Positions 45,087-54,209 of a stretch of DNA of 64,000 bases are shown one piece after another. Positions within the stretch are counted from its first letter, which is position 1. Each line of letters starts with the position of its first letter. The DNA is from Bacteroidales bacterium (GTDB lineage Bacteria; Bacteroidota; Bacteroidia; Bacteroidales; UBA932): the NCBI GenBank assembly GCA_009774765.1, contig VSOK01000008.1, forward strand, positions 10,387-74,386, given 5' to 3'. The position numbers and the translations under genes are program-made. The notes below the pieces were generated by a model that was not told where the DNA came from, did not search any database, and saw only the letters and a program-made list of their open reading frames with translations.

Positions 45087-46754
45087 ATGAAGTCGGATAT
45101 TGAAATTGCAAGGGGCATCACAATGAGGGAGATAAAGGATGTCGCCGAAGAAATCGGAATCCCGGAAAACGTAATAGAGCAGTACGGCAAGCATATAGCC
45201 AAAATTCCGGAGACGTCAATAGATGAGGACAAAGTCAAAAAAAGCAGACTTATTCTCGTAACGGCAATCACCGCCACAAAATCCGGCATCGGCAAGACCA
45301 CAGTATCGATAGGACTGGCACTGGGCCTGAACAGGATCGGCAAAAAGGCAGTCCTGGCACTCAGGGAGCCCTCCCTCGGTCCATGTTTCGGGATGAAAGG
45401 AGGAGCGGCAGGAGGAGGATATGCCCAGATTATGCCGATGGACAAGATAAACCTGCATTTCACAGGAGACTTCCACGCTGTGACTTCCGCACACAACCTG
45501 ATTTCAGCAGTACTGGACAATTACATATACCGACACCAGAAAGACGGTTTCGCCCTCAAGGAAATATTATGGAAAAGAGTGCTTGACGTCAACGACAGGT
45601 CACTGAGGCAGATAGTGACAGGACTGGGCCCGAGAACCAACGGACTTCCCCAGGAATCAGGATTCGACATCACACCGGCATCTGAAATAATGGCAATCCT
45701 CTGCCTTTCCTCGGATCTTGAGGATATGAGGAGAAGGATAGACAACATAATACTCGGATTCACATTTGAAGATATGCCGTTCACAGTAAAGGACCTCGGC
45801 ATCACAGGCTCTGTGCTTGTGCTTCTACAGGATGCGATAAGACCGAACCTGGTACAGACGACCGAAGGCACAGCCGCATTCGTGCACGGGGGACCTTTCG
45901 CCAACATAGCACACGGGTGCAACTCGATCATAGCGACAAAGGCCGCTATGACATACGGTGATTACGCCATCACTGAAGCTGGTTTCGGAGCTGATCTCGG
46001 AGCCGAAAAATTCTTCAATATAAAATGCCGCAAAAGCGGGCTTGAACCGGCCCTGACAATACTTGTGGCGACACTGCGCGGCCTCAAGATGCACGGCAGC
46101 GTACCTCTTGAACGCATAGCGGAACCGGATGAGGACGGACTGCGCAAAGGATTCGCAAACCTTGACAGGCACATACGCAACCTGCAGAACTTCGGACAGA
46201 CAGTCATCGTCTGCCTCAACAGATTCGCATCAGACTCGGACGAGGAACTTGACATAGTGCGCAGGCACTGCAAGGAATACGGTGCAGGATTCGCCCTGAA
46301 CAACGCATTTTCAGAAGGCGGCGCAGGAGCAGAAGAACTTGCGGAACTGGTTGTACGGACATTGGAAGAAAAACCTTCAGAAGATCTGAAGCTGACCTAC
46401 AATGACAGCTTCAGCATAAAGGAAAAGATAGAAAGCATTGCAAAAGAAATCTACGGTGCGTCTTCAGTGTCATTCAGCAGCCAGGCCAAAAAGAAATCCG
46501 CCCGTATCGAAGCTCTCGGAATGTCACATTTCCCTGTCTGTATAGCAAAGACCCAGTATTCGTTCTCCCAGGACGCCAAGGCCTACGGAGCACCTGAAGG
46601 ATTCAATTTAGAGATAAAGGACCTGATAATCAATGCTGGCGCAGAAATGATAGTGGCGATTGCCGGTGACATAATCAGGATGCCGGGACTTCCGGCAGAG
46701 CCGGCCGCCCTGAAGATAGACATAGTAAACGGCAACATAGAAGGTTTGAGCTGA
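45087..46754 (+). CDS. fhs: Formate–tetrahydrofolate ligase
   Basis: The 555-residue protein is Fhs. The P-loop is [12 protein letters not shown] (about 61-72), a variant of the usual TPxGEGKTT. It also has [37 protein letters not shown], and the late [13 protein letters not shown] and [14 protein letters not shown] signatures. It makes 10-formyl-tetrahydrofolate from formate, THF and ATP for purine and fMet synthesis or for formate use in one-carbon metabolism. The P-loop change (SGI for GEG) is notable but keeps GKTT. It is followed after one base by a PHP-type phosphatase gene, with which it is co-transcribed. Confidence 0.95.
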   Translation: MKSDIEIARGITMREIKDVAEEIGIPENVIEQYGKHIAKIPETSIDEDKVKKSRLILVTAITATKSGIGKTTVSIGLALGLNRIGKKAVLALREPSLGPCFGMKGGAAGGGYAQIMPMDKINLHFTGDFHAVTSAHNLISAVLDNYIYRHQKDGFALKEILWKRVLDVNDRSLRQIVTGLGPRTNGLPQESGFDITPASEIMAILCLSSDLEDMRRRIDNIILGFTFEDMPFTVKDLGITGSVLVLLQDAIRPNLVQTTEGTAAFVHGGPFANIAHGCNSIIATKAAMTYGDYAITEAGFGADLGAEKFFNIKCRKSGLEPALTILVATLRGLKMHGSVPLERIAEPDEDGLRKGFANLDRHIRNLQNFGQTVIVCLNRFASDSDEELDIVRRHCKEYGAGFALNNAFSEGGAGAEELAELVVRTLEEKPSEDLKLTYNDSFSIKEKIESIAKEIYGASSVSFSSQAKKKSARIEALGMSHFPVCIAKTQYSFSQDAKAYGAPEGFNLEIKDLIINAGAEMIVAIAGDIIRMPGLPAEPAALKIDIVNGNIEGLS

Positions 46755-46755
46755 T

Positions 46756-47583
46756 ATGGGATTCTACGACAATCACAACCACAGCCAGTTTTCATTTGAC
46801 GGATACAGAACCACCGCTGAAGCATCCGCAAAAGCCGCATACACAGCCGGACTTGAAGGAATATGCTTCACCGACCATTGCGATTTCTATGTCCCTCCGA
46901 TGAAGGCTGCCTACGAAAAGTTCGTCTCTGAAGTATTCGACATAGAGGCGCAGCAGAAAGAGATCGACAGACTGTCCGGCACACTGAAGGGAATAAAGGT
47001 ATTCAAAGGCATTGAAGCAGGCCTGTACCACGACTGCCGGCAGCAGCTACGTGAGCATCTGTCAAAGCACCGGTTCGACCAGGTCATAGCCTCAGTGCAT
47101 TATATAGACGACACGGACCCGTTTTACGGAGGATATTACGAAGGAAAAGACTGGAAACAGGCATACGGACATTACCTCGAAACAATATTCGAGGAAATGA
47201 CCTGGCTCGTCGACTTCGATATCCTTGGACATTATGACTATGTCGCAAGATATGCCCCGTATCCCCAATCCAGCATCTTCTACAAAGATTTCAGCGATAT
47301 CCTGGATTCAATATTAAAATATCTCGCACAAGAAGGCAAGGCCCTGGAAATCAACACAAAGACATACCAGGACTACAATGGACGCACACCTGTACTCGAC
47401 AAGGACATACTGATGAGGTACAAAGAATTGGGAGGGGAGCTTGTAAGCCTCGGCTCAGATTCGCACGATCCTTCAAGACCAGGGCACAGATTCGGAGAAT
47501 TTGCCGCAATCCTGAAATCATACGGATTCCGTTATCTCACACATTTCGAAGCCCGCAAAGCCGTCCCTCTCACAATCGGATAA
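46756..47583 (+). CDS. PHP-domain histidinol-phosphatase family protein
   Basis: The 275-residue protein has the PHP metal motifs DNHNHSQFS (first His pair), ICFTDHCDF, ASVHYIDDTDPF, LGHYDYVARY and SLGSDSHDPSRPG. These match HisJ/HisK-type histidinol-phosphate phosphatases, which act with a trinuclear metal site in His biosynthesis. No other his gene is nearby, and PHP proteins have other phosphoester substrates, so the histidinol assignment is probable, not certain. The start follows the fhs stop by one base. Confidence 0.85.
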   Translation: MGFYDNHNHSQFSFDGYRTTAEASAKAAYTAGLEGICFTDHCDFYVPPMKAAYEKFVSEVFDIEAQQKEIDRLSGTLKGIKVFKGIEAGLYHDCRQQLREHLSKHRFDQVIASVHYIDDTDPFYGGYYEGKDWKQAYGHYLETIFEEMTWLVDFDILGHYDYVARYAPYPQSSIFYKDFSDILDSILKYLAQEGKALEINTKTYQDYNGRTPVLDKDILMRYKELGGELVSLGSDSHDPSRPGHRFGEFAAILKSYGFRYLTHFEARKAVPLTIG

Positions 47584-47604
47584 TCCGCTCAGGGAACAGC
47601 TTTA

Positions 47605-49803
47605 TCAGTTTGCAACTTCGCAGAGGAACTTCAGACGTACAAGACGGATGCACTGTTCGTCATAGTCAGGGCCAAGTTCATTCATAGCCTCATCTATGGA
47701 ATCCGTTTCAGCGTCCTCGAGGAAGTAGTCATAGATATCCTGCATAGTGTCCTCGTCCATAATCTGCTCTATGTAATAGTTGAGGTTCAATTTCGTGCCC
47801 GAATAGACGATGGCCTCTATTTCGGAAAGAAGCTCGTTCATATCCAGCCCCCTGTTCCCTGCAATGTCTTCAAGCGAGTGTTTCCTGTCTATGCTCTGGA
47901 TGATGAACACTTTGTTGGCAGACTTGTTGACAACTGATTTCACTACAAAATCATCAGGACGGTCAATGTCGTTCTCCTGGACATATTTTCCGATCAGTTC
48001 AATGAACTCCTTTCCGAATTTGCGCGCCTTGCCTTCTCCGACTCCCTGACAGTTCTTCAGTTCATCGTAAGTGACAGGATACATTATGGACATATCCTCA
48101 AGCGAGGCATCGCTGAATATCACCCAGGTCTGCAGATTCAGCCTCTTGGACATAGACTTGCGAAGGTCTTTCAGCATTGACAGAAGCATCATATCACCTC
48201 CGCCTCCTCCGCGGACCGCCGCTGCGGGAGCGTCATCATCGTCATCCTCACCGTCCACGAATTCCCGTTCTTCCGTCAGCATAAGCTCGTATGGGGCTTC
48301 AAGGAATGCAAGTCCCGCATCCGTCACTGAAACCAGTCCATACGACTCGATATCCTTGTCCAGAAGATGAAGTATGATTCCCTGATGGATGACAGCCGAC
48401 CAGAACTTGACCGAATGCTCCTTGCCCGCACCGAAAAGCTCAAGCTCATCGTGCTTGTATGATTTTATAAGGGCATTTGAGACTCCTGACAGAATGTTTG
48501 CAAGATGCTCAGTCTTGAAATGCTCAGGCATAGACTGCACCAGTTCGATCAGAAGACACATTTCTTCCCTTCCGTCGAACCTCTTTTTCGGATGCAGACA
48601 GTTGTCGCACGCTCCGCAGTTGTCCTGCTGATAGCTTTCCCCGAAATAATTCAGAAGCAGTTTCCTCCGGCACTGGTTGGACTCAGCGTACGCCACTGTC
48701 TCAAGCAGAAGCTGCTTTCCTATCTCCTGTTCGGCGACAGGCTTGCCCTGCATGAATTTCTCAAGCTTCTGTATATCCTTATAGCTGTAGAATGCAATAC
48801 AGTTTCCTTCCTTGCCGTCACGCCCTGCACGTCCGGTCTCCTGATAATAGCCCTCTATGCTTTTAGGGATATCATAATGTATCACAAAACGCACATCCGG
48901 CTTGTCTATGCCCATACCGAACGCTATGGTCGCCACTATCACATTGATCTCTTCCGTCAGAAACTTGTCCTGATTTTCAGCCCGTGTCTTCGCATCAAGT
49001 CCGGCATGGTACGGCAATGCCTTTATACCATTGACATTCAGCAGCCCCGCAAGCTCTTCCACTTTTTTGCGGCTCAGGCAATAGATAATTCCGGAACGGT
49101 TCGGATGCTGCTTTATGAATCTGATGATCTCCCTTTTAGGGTCGGACTTGTCACGTATCTCATAGTAGAGGTTCGGTCTGTTGAACGAAGACTTGAATAC
49201 CTTCGCATCCTGCATACCGAGGTTTTTCTGGATATCACTCTGGACTTTAGGGGTAGCGGTAGCGGTCAACGCAATGACAGGGGCATTGCCTATATCTTCC
49301 ATTATCGCCCTCAGACGACGGTATTCAGGCCTGAAGTCGTGTCCCCATTCAGAAATGCAGTGCGCCTCATCAATTGCATAGAATGAAATCTTTATCTCCT
49401 TCAGCAAGGCGATGTTCTCCGCTTTTGTCAACGACTCCGGAGCCACGTAAAGCAGCTTTGTGACTCCCGACAGCAAATCTTCCTTGACCTCCGCAATCTG
49501 CACCTTGGTCAGAGAGGAATTCAGGAAATGCGCGATACCGTCCTGGCCCGACACGAATCCCCTGATCGCATCCACCTGGTTTTTCATAAGCGCGATCAAA
49601 GGCGACACAACAATCGCCGTCCCGTCCATAACAAGGGCAGGAAGCTGATAGCACAATGATTTCCCTCCACCGGTAGGCATAAGGACAAAGGCATTGTTGC
49701 CTTTGACAAGGTGACTTATAATCTCTTCCTGGCTGCCTTTGAAAGAGTCAAAGCCGAAAAATTCCTTCAATTTGCTGTGAAGCGCTGCTGAATCGATATC
49801 CAT
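47605..49803 (-). CDS. recQ: ATP-dependent DNA helicase RecQ
   Basis: I use the ATG at 49801-49803 (732 residues); a TTG three codons upstream exists. The protein has helicase motif I MPTGGGKSLCYQLPAL, motif 0 FKGSQEEII, the DEAH box AIDEAHCISEWGHDFRPEY and motif VI ETGRAGRDGKEG. The RQC zinc-binding region has four Cys (CRRKLLLNYF … CGACDNC), and the HRDC-like domain includes YDELKNCQGVGEGKARKFG. An acidic stretch (VDGEDDDDDAPAAA) lies between RQC and HRDC. A C-terminal extension of about 110 residues follows HRDC. RecQ unwinds branched DNA in repair. Confidence 0.96.
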   Translation of the reverse strand: MDIDSAALHSKLKEFFGFDSFKGSQEEIISHLVKGNNAFVLMPTGGGKSLCYQLPALVMDGTAIVVSPLIALMKNQVDAIRGFVSGQDGIAHFLNSSLTKVQIAEVKEDLLSGVTKLLYVAPESLTKAENIALLKEIKISFYAIDEAHCISEWGHDFRPEYRRLRAIMEDIGNAPVIALTATATPKVQSDIQKNLGMQDAKVFKSSFNRPNLYYEIRDKSDPKREIIRFIKQHPNRSGIIYCLSRKKVEELAGLLNVNGIKALPYHAGLDAKTRAENQDKFLTEEINVIVATIAFGMGIDKPDVRFVIHYDIPKSIEGYYQETGRAGRDGKEGNCIAFYSYKDIQKLEKFMQGKPVAEQEIGKQLLLETVAYAESNQCRRKLLLNYFGESYQQDNCGACDNCLHPKKRFDGREEMCLLIELVQSMPEHFKTEHLANILSGVSNALIKSYKHDELELFGAGKEHSVKFWSAVIHQGIILHLLDKDIESYGLVSVTDAGLAFLEAPYELMLTEEREFVDGEDDDDDAPAAAVRGGGGGDMMLLSMLKDLRKSMSKRLNLQTWVIFSDASLEDMSIMYPVTYDELKNCQGVGEGKARKFGKEFIELIGKYVQENDIDRPDDFVVKSVVNKSANKVFIIQSIDRKHSLEDIAGNRGLDMNELLSEIEAIVYSGTKLNLNYYIEQIMDEDTMQDIYDYFLEDAETDSIDEAMNELGPDYDEQCIRLVRLKFLCEVAN

Positions 49804-49876
49804 AAATAACAAATAATTTCAACTAAGTTATAATAATATTTTTTGCCTGACAAATATTTATTGGTGTTTTTAATTG

Positions 49877-49884
49877 TATATTTG
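49877..49884 (+). promoter_or_regulatory. Candidate -7 box of the nhaA promoter
   Basis: TATATTTG matches TAnnTTTG and lies 66 bases before the nhaA ATG in the gap divergent from recQ. No well-spaced TTTG -33 box was found. Confidence 0.4.
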
Positions 49885-49950
49885 CCGTCCCAAATATTGA
49901 AATTCAGAACGGGAACTTCTGAAAAAAGACAGAATATATCCGAATCAGAA

Positions 49951-51378
49951 ATGGAAAACAAGTTGCAACAGTACAGAAACCGTGAAATTCTTCACATATT
50001 TAATGCTTTTGTACACAATCAGACCACAGGAGGAATCCTTCTGCTCCTGTGCGCAATAGTCGCCGTAGTGATGGCGACAGTCCCGGGAGGGGAATGGTTT
50101 GACAGGATGTGGGAAAACAGCGCAAGCATCTCAGTCGGAAATTTCTCCATAGACATGACGCTGCGCGAATGGATAAACGATGCCCTGATGGCGGTCTTCT
50201 TTTTTGTAGTAGGACTTGAAATCAAGCGTGAGATGCTTGTAGGGCAGCTGTCTTCCATCAAAAGATCCATACTTCCCATTATGGCGGCTGCAGGAGGAAT
50301 GCTGGTACCTGCCATAATCTTTACAATTTTCAACCACGGGAATCCCGACACCGCACACGGATGGGGAATTCCTATGGCCACCGACATCGCATTCGCCGTC
50401 GGAGTCCTTTCAATTCTGGGCGACAAGGTCCCTCCAGGAATAAAGGTCTTCCTTACCGCACTGGCCATCGTGGATGACCTGGGGGCAATCATCGTACTTG
50501 CAATATTCTATCCGACCCACGCGATTCATTTCAGCTGCCTGCTTTATGTCGCGCTCATACTTCTCGTGCTGTATATCTTCAACAGGATGCACGTCAAGAA
50601 TAAGCTGATGTACATCATCCCCGGTCTTTTCATGTGGTACTTCACATACCAGTCCGGCATACACGCGACAATTTCAGGAGTTCTTCTCGCTATGGTAATC
50701 CCAGCAAGGGGAACCATCAATGAGCTCAAGTTCCAGAACAAGATCGAATATCTGCTGAAGAAATTCAAGCTGACAAGCAACGCGCAGATAAACATACTCG
50801 CAAGTCCTGAACAGCAGCATATCATACACAGCATGAACCAGGAAATTCTGAAAGTCGACCCTCTGATGCACACGTTTGAAAGCAAGCTGCATCCGGTCGT
50901 GACTTTCCTGATAATGCCTCTGTTCGCATTGGCAAATGCAGGAGTAGCCCTGAATTTCAACAATTTCGGTGAAGGCATACCTTCACTTGCGCTCGGCATA
51001 TTCTTCGGACTTCTGCTCGGAAAGCCTATAGGAATATTCCTCTTCAGCTTCATCAGCATCAAATGCAGGATGGCAGCTATGCCAAGCGGCATAACGTGGG
51101 CACAGCTCGCAGCCGCCGGAGTACTCGGAGGAATAGGATTCACAATGTCGATATTCGTCAATGGCCTGGCATTCAACGACCCTATACTGACAGATATAGG
51201 AAAGATCAGCATTCTAATCACATCGACAACAGCTGCCGTCTGCGGACTTGCGGCAATCAGGTGCACCTGCAAGGAAAAGGCTGCCAAGCTTACCGCCGCG
51301 CAGATACTTCCGGAGAACAAGAACAGAATAAAAGCGGCTCCAGGAATTGAAAGCCACAAAGAAAAACCAACAAAATAA
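49951..51378 (+). CDS. nhaA: Na+/H+ antiporter NhaA
   Basis: I use the ATG at 49951 (MENKLQQYRNREIL, 475 residues); the open frame upstream crosses the promoter. The protein has about 12 membrane helices, the paired aspartates in ALAIVDDLGAIIV (Asp163/164 of E. coli), GWGIPMATDIAFAVGVLSIL, and LGGIGFTMSIFVNGLAF near the end. It exchanges sodium for protons across the inner membrane, for pH and salt balance. A middle loop (about 265-310) and a hydrophilic C-terminal tail of about 40 residues are longer than in E. coli. The FKBP gene starts 7 bases downstream. Confidence 0.95.
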   Translation: MENKLQQYRNREILHIFNAFVHNQTTGGILLLLCAIVAVVMATVPGGEWFDRMWENSASISVGNFSIDMTLREWINDALMAVFFFVVGLEIKREMLVGQLSSIKRSILPIMAAAGGMLVPAIIFTIFNHGNPDTAHGWGIPMATDIAFAVGVLSILGDKVPPGIKVFLTALAIVDDLGAIIVLAIFYPTHAIHFSCLLYVALILLVLYIFNRMHVKNKLMYIIPGLFMWYFTYQSGIHATISGVLLAMVIPARGTINELKFQNKIEYLLKKFKLTSNAQINILASPEQQHIIHSMNQEILKVDPLMHTFESKLHPVVTFLIMPLFALANAGVALNFNNFGEGIPSLALGIFFGLLLGKPIGIFLFSFISIKCRMAAMPSGITWAQLAAAGVLGGIGFTMSIFVNGLAFNDPILTDIGKISILITSTTAAVCGLAAIRCTCKEKAAKLTAAQILPENKNRIKAAPGIESHKEKPTK

Positions 51379-51385
51379 AAGTAAT

Positions 51386-52129
51386 ATGAAAACAGTAAAA
51401 TTTATCGCAGCAGCAGTAGCGGCAATCGCTTTCGCCGCTTCCTGCCAGTCAAACGGCGGAGTTGAAACAGAAGCACAGCTCCCGACAAAAGCAGAAACTG
51501 ATTCCGTAAGCTACCTTATAGGTGTCAACTTCGGCTATTTCATCAAATCAAACAATTTCGGTGAAGACCTCAACTATGCGCAGATCAAAAAAGGTATGAT
51601 GGATTTCATCAAGGCAGAAGGAACTCCGAACGATCCTGAATTCAACGGACAGTTCAAGATAAGCCCTGAAAAGATGAACGAGCTTTTCAACGATTTCATC
51701 ACAAAGAGAAACGCCTATACAGCAGAGGTAAACCAGAAGAAAGGCGAGAAATTCCTTGAGGAGAACAAGATGAAAGACGGCATCGTAGTTACAGAGAGCG
51801 GTCTTCAGTACAGAATCATCGAAGCAGGAAACGACGTTAAAGCAGGTCCTGCCGACACTGTATATGTACATTACACAGGAACACTCATCGACGGTACCGA
51901 GTTTGACGCAAGCGACCGCACAAAAGAGCCGGTAAAACTTATGCTCAACAGGGTCATCAAAGGTTGGACAGAAGGTCTCCAGCTTGTAGGTGAGGGCGGA
52001 AAGCTCCAGCTCTACATTCCGTCTGATCTTGGCTACGGTCCACGTGCAACAGGTTCAATCGGAGCAAACTCTACTCTTATTTTTGACATTGACGTTGTCA
52101 AAGTCGGCAAAGTTGCAGCAGAGGAGTAA
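51386..52129 (+). CDS. FKBP-type peptidyl-prolyl isomerase lipoprotein
   Basis: I use the ATG at 51386 (MKTVKFIAAAVAAIAFAASC), giving 247 residues with a lipobox Cys20; a frame start at 51347 lies inside nhaA. The mature protein has a helical N-terminal dimerisation region (about 30-135), as in Mip/FkpA/FklB. The C-terminal FKBP domain shows YVHYTGTLIDGTEFDASDRT, VIKGWTEGLQLVGEGGKLQL, YIPSDLGYGPRATGSIGANS and TLIFDIDVVKV. It should catalyse Xaa-Pro isomerisation and assist folding of envelope proteins. The DUF3127 gene follows after 24 bases. Confidence 0.93.
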   Translation: MKTVKFIAAAVAAIAFAASCQSNGGVETEAQLPTKAETDSVSYLIGVNFGYFIKSNNFGEDLNYAQIKKGMMDFIKAEGTPNDPEFNGQFKISPEKMNELFNDFITKRNAYTAEVNQKKGEKFLEENKMKDGIVVTESGLQYRIIEAGNDVKAGPADTVYVHYTGTLIDGTEFDASDRTKEPVKLMLNRVIKGWTEGLQLVGEGGKLQLYIPSDLGYGPRATGSIGANSTLIFDIDVVKVGKVAAEE

Positions 52130-52153
52130 AAACAACCGGAGAATCATTACGAT

Positions 52154-52549
52154 ATGGCTTTGGAAATAGAAGGCAAGATAGTACGTAAGCTGAACGTCCA
52201 GAACGGAGTTTCAGCAAGAGGGAATTGGGCGAAGCAGGAATTTATCGTCGAATATCAGGAAGGTAATTTCCCGTCCCAGATATGCTTCAACGTGTGGGGA
52301 GAAGACAAGGTAAAGGATCTGGAAAAATTCCAGGTCGGAGACAAAGTGAAGATTGCCTTCAACCTCAGCAGCAGGGAGTACAACGGACGCTGGTACAATG
52401 ATATCCGCGCCTGGAGAATAGAGGCGACCGGTGCACCGGTTCCTCCATACCAGGCTCCAGGAGCTGCTCCTGCGGGCTCGGCTCCGCTGCCGACAATCGA
52501 CGACATGCCTGCGGATTTCGGCGGCAACGATGACGACCTGCCGTTCTGA
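52154..52549 (+). CDS. DUF3127 OB-fold protein with SSB-like acidic tip
   Basis: The 131-residue protein is a DUF3127 member: MALEIEGKIVRKLNVQNGVS, ARGNWAKQEFIVEYQEG, FQVGDKVKIAFNLSSREYNG and RWYNDIRAWRIE form an OB-like barrel (about 1-90). A Pro/Ala/Gly-rich linker (91-115) leads to an acidic end, GGNDDDLPF. That ending is nearly that of bacterial single-strand binding proteins (DDDIPF), which recruits repair and replication enzymes. This suggests a nucleic-acid-linked role, but it remains unproven. It is the last gene before a strong terminator. Confidence 0.88.
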   Translation: MALEIEGKIVRKLNVQNGVSARGNWAKQEFIVEYQEGNFPSQICFNVWGEDKVKDLEKFQVGDKVKIAFNLSSREYNGRWYNDIRAWRIEATGAPVPPYQAPGAAPAGSAPLPTIDDMPADFGGNDDDLPF

Positions 52550-52563
52550 CACGGCCTTTACAA

Positions 52564-52600
52564 TAAAAAAGCGACTGGTTATTCCCGGTCGCTTTTTTTA
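52564..52600. terminator. Bidirectional terminator between DUF3127 gene and miaA
   Basis: The stem taaaaaagcgactgg / ccggtcgcttttttta (one G·U pair) has a 6-base loop and runs of seven T on each strand. The miaA stop codon (52598-52600) is inside the stem. Confidence 0.88.
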
Positions 52601-53512
52601 TATCTGCTTCCACTTTATTGACTTGTCGCGGTTCCAGTACGAAAGCTGACGCTTGGCATAATGGCGCGTATTGCGCTGAATAAGCTCCACGGCACGCTCC
52701 AGGGATGTCACAGGACCGTCCCCCGGAGTCTGCGGAGTCCACCCTTCCGATGAGACCTTTCCATCCAGAAAATCAAACCAGTCAAAAATCTCCTTATAGC
52801 CCACCGTCTGCAACGCAGGCAGATTACGGAATTGTACAAGAGAACGGACTTCCTCCACAAGCCCGTCATCAACCATCTGAAGGACACGCCTGTTGCACCT
52901 GTCATAGAGCACATCACGTGAGCGTACAAGCCCTATCTTCTCTATCTCGAACTCACGTCTTTTCATAGGTGATGTCTTGAACGAGGAAAACGGTCTTCCG
53001 GTCATAAGACAGACTTCCAAAGCGCGCACCACCCTCTGTCCATTGGCTATGTCAATGGAAGAATAGCTCTCGGGATCAAGGCGTTTCAAATCAAGACGCA
53101 GTGATTCCACCCCCTCCGACGCAAGCCTTTCCGTCAACTCTGAACGAAGTGACTGATCGGCTGGCGGAAAATCATCAAGCCCGTTGCACACGGCATCTAT
53201 ATAGAAACCTGAACCGCCGGCCATAACCAGAGTCTCGTGCCCTTCATCAAAAAGCGACCTTATAAGATCAAGAGCCTCTATTTCATATTTTCCTGCAGTA
53301 TACAGATCCTGAACAGTATGTGTATGTATAAAATAATGCTTCACGGCAGCAAGCTGTGAAGCAGACGGGACGGCAGTCCCGATGGACATTTCCCGATATA
53401 TCTGCCGGGAATCGCATGAGATGACAGGAGAGCCGAGTGAAATGGCCGTCTCAATACTGAAATCGGTCTTTCCGACTGCGGTCGGTCCCAAAATGACAAG
53501 CAGCTTCTTCAT
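52598..53512 (-). CDS. miaA: tRNA dimethylallyltransferase
   Basis: The 304-residue protein has the P-loop VILGPTAVGKTDFSIE, the VISCDSRQIYREMSIGTA motif (catalytic Asp), HYFIHTHTVQDLYTAGKYE, VMAGGSGFYIDAVCNGLDDF, and the C-terminal RNTRHYAKRQLSYWNRDKSI. It adds a dimethylallyl group to A37 of tRNAs that read UNN codons, using the product of IspH chemistry. Length is typical. It ends within the terminator stem. Confidence 0.96.
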   Translation of the reverse strand: MKKLLVILGPTAVGKTDFSIETAISLGSPVISCDSRQIYREMSIGTAVPSASQLAAVKHYFIHTHTVQDLYTAGKYEIEALDLIRSLFDEGHETLVMAGGSGFYIDAVCNGLDDFPPADQSLRSELTERLASEGVESLRLDLKRLDPESYSSIDIANGQRVVRALEVCLMTGRPFSSFKTSPMKRREFEIEKIGLVRSRDVLYDRCNRRVLQMVDDGLVEEVRSLVQFRNLPALQTVGYKEIFDWFDFLDGKVSSEGWTPQTPGDGPVTSLERAVELIQRNTRHYAKRQLSYWNRDKSIKWKQI

Positions 53513-53544
53513 ACAAGTCCGTCCGTTCCGGGCCTTAGGAAAGC

Positions 53545-54072
53545 CTACTCGTCATCTTCGTCTCCGTCAAAGATTTCCTCTTCGGATTCATCATCCTGAT
53601 CAGTGTCATCATCATCCCAATCCTCATCTTCAGGATCTTTCTTCTTGTCGTCAGGAAGGTCCTCAAACGCCACGTATCCGTTTTCGAACTCCTCCGGATC
53701 CGGGCCCTTCACTTCTGTAAGAATAGGATACACGACATTGGCACGGAGTTCAGCTTCGCCCTCGTATGTGACGATTACGCTCTTGGCATTGGTAGTATCA
53801 TAGAAATACACAAAAGAGACTTCACCTTTTTTCAGCGTCTGCTCCACGGTCACGGAATCAATGGTCCCGGCTCCAAGGTCAAACATTCCATATCTTGCAG
53901 AGACCGCCCCTGCCTCATCCAACGCCTTGAACAGAACCATCTGGTCCTGAGGAAAATTCATATCCGCCCTCATCTGCTTTGAGAATGAATATAGGGATGA
54001 ACTTCCTTTAATCTCATAAACTCTTGCAAAACCTTTAATCCCGGGAAGGGAAACTCTGTATCTCAGTACCAT
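53545..54072 (-). CDS. pRiA4b ORF-3-like protein with long acidic tail
   Basis: I use the ATG at 54070-54072 (MVLRYRVSLPGIKGFARVYE, 175 residues), since the upstream frame has no domain-like start. The core (about 1-135) resembles the family named after plasmid pRiA4b ORF-3 / IS1096 passenger protein: SSLYSFSKQMRADMNFPQDQ, YGMFDLGAGTIDSVTVEQTL and FVYFYDTTNAKSVIVTYEGE. The last 40 residues are almost all Asp/Glu. The function of the family is unknown, and there is no sign of a mobile element here despite the family name. It is 32 bases upstream of miaA. Confidence 0.75.
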   Translation of the reverse strand: MVLRYRVSLPGIKGFARVYEIKGSSSLYSFSKQMRADMNFPQDQMVLFKALDEAGAVSARYGMFDLGAGTIDSVTVEQTLKKGEVSFVYFYDTTNAKSVIVTYEGEAELRANVVYPILTEVKGPDPEEFENGYVAFEDLPDDKKKDPEDEDWDDDDTDQDDESEEEIFDGDEDDE

Positions 54073-54122
54073 AATAAAATGACTTTTTAAGCGGCGCCAA
54101 AGGTACAAAATATTTCGGTGCG

Positions 54123-54154
54123 GTTGCATATAATAATGAAAATTGCTACTTTTG
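54123..54154 (+). promoter_or_regulatory. Candidate promoter for the yigZ-pyrBI run
   Basis: GTTG (54123-54126, 3 of 4 matches to TTTG), 20 bases, then TACTTTTG (54147-54154, TAnnTTTG). It lies in the gap divergent from the acidic-tail gene, 55 bases before the ATG at 54210. Confidence 0.55.
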
Positions 54155-54209
54155 ATTTCGGGTTTACAAAATTTTCAACGGCTCCCGAATTGAACATCAA
54201 ATCCGAATA

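Noticed and set aside
53545..54072. Insertion sequence suggested by the family name IS1096 passenger / pRiA4b ORF-3
   Set aside because: No transposase, inverted ends or target duplications are seen around it; the gene sits in a normal housekeeping context.
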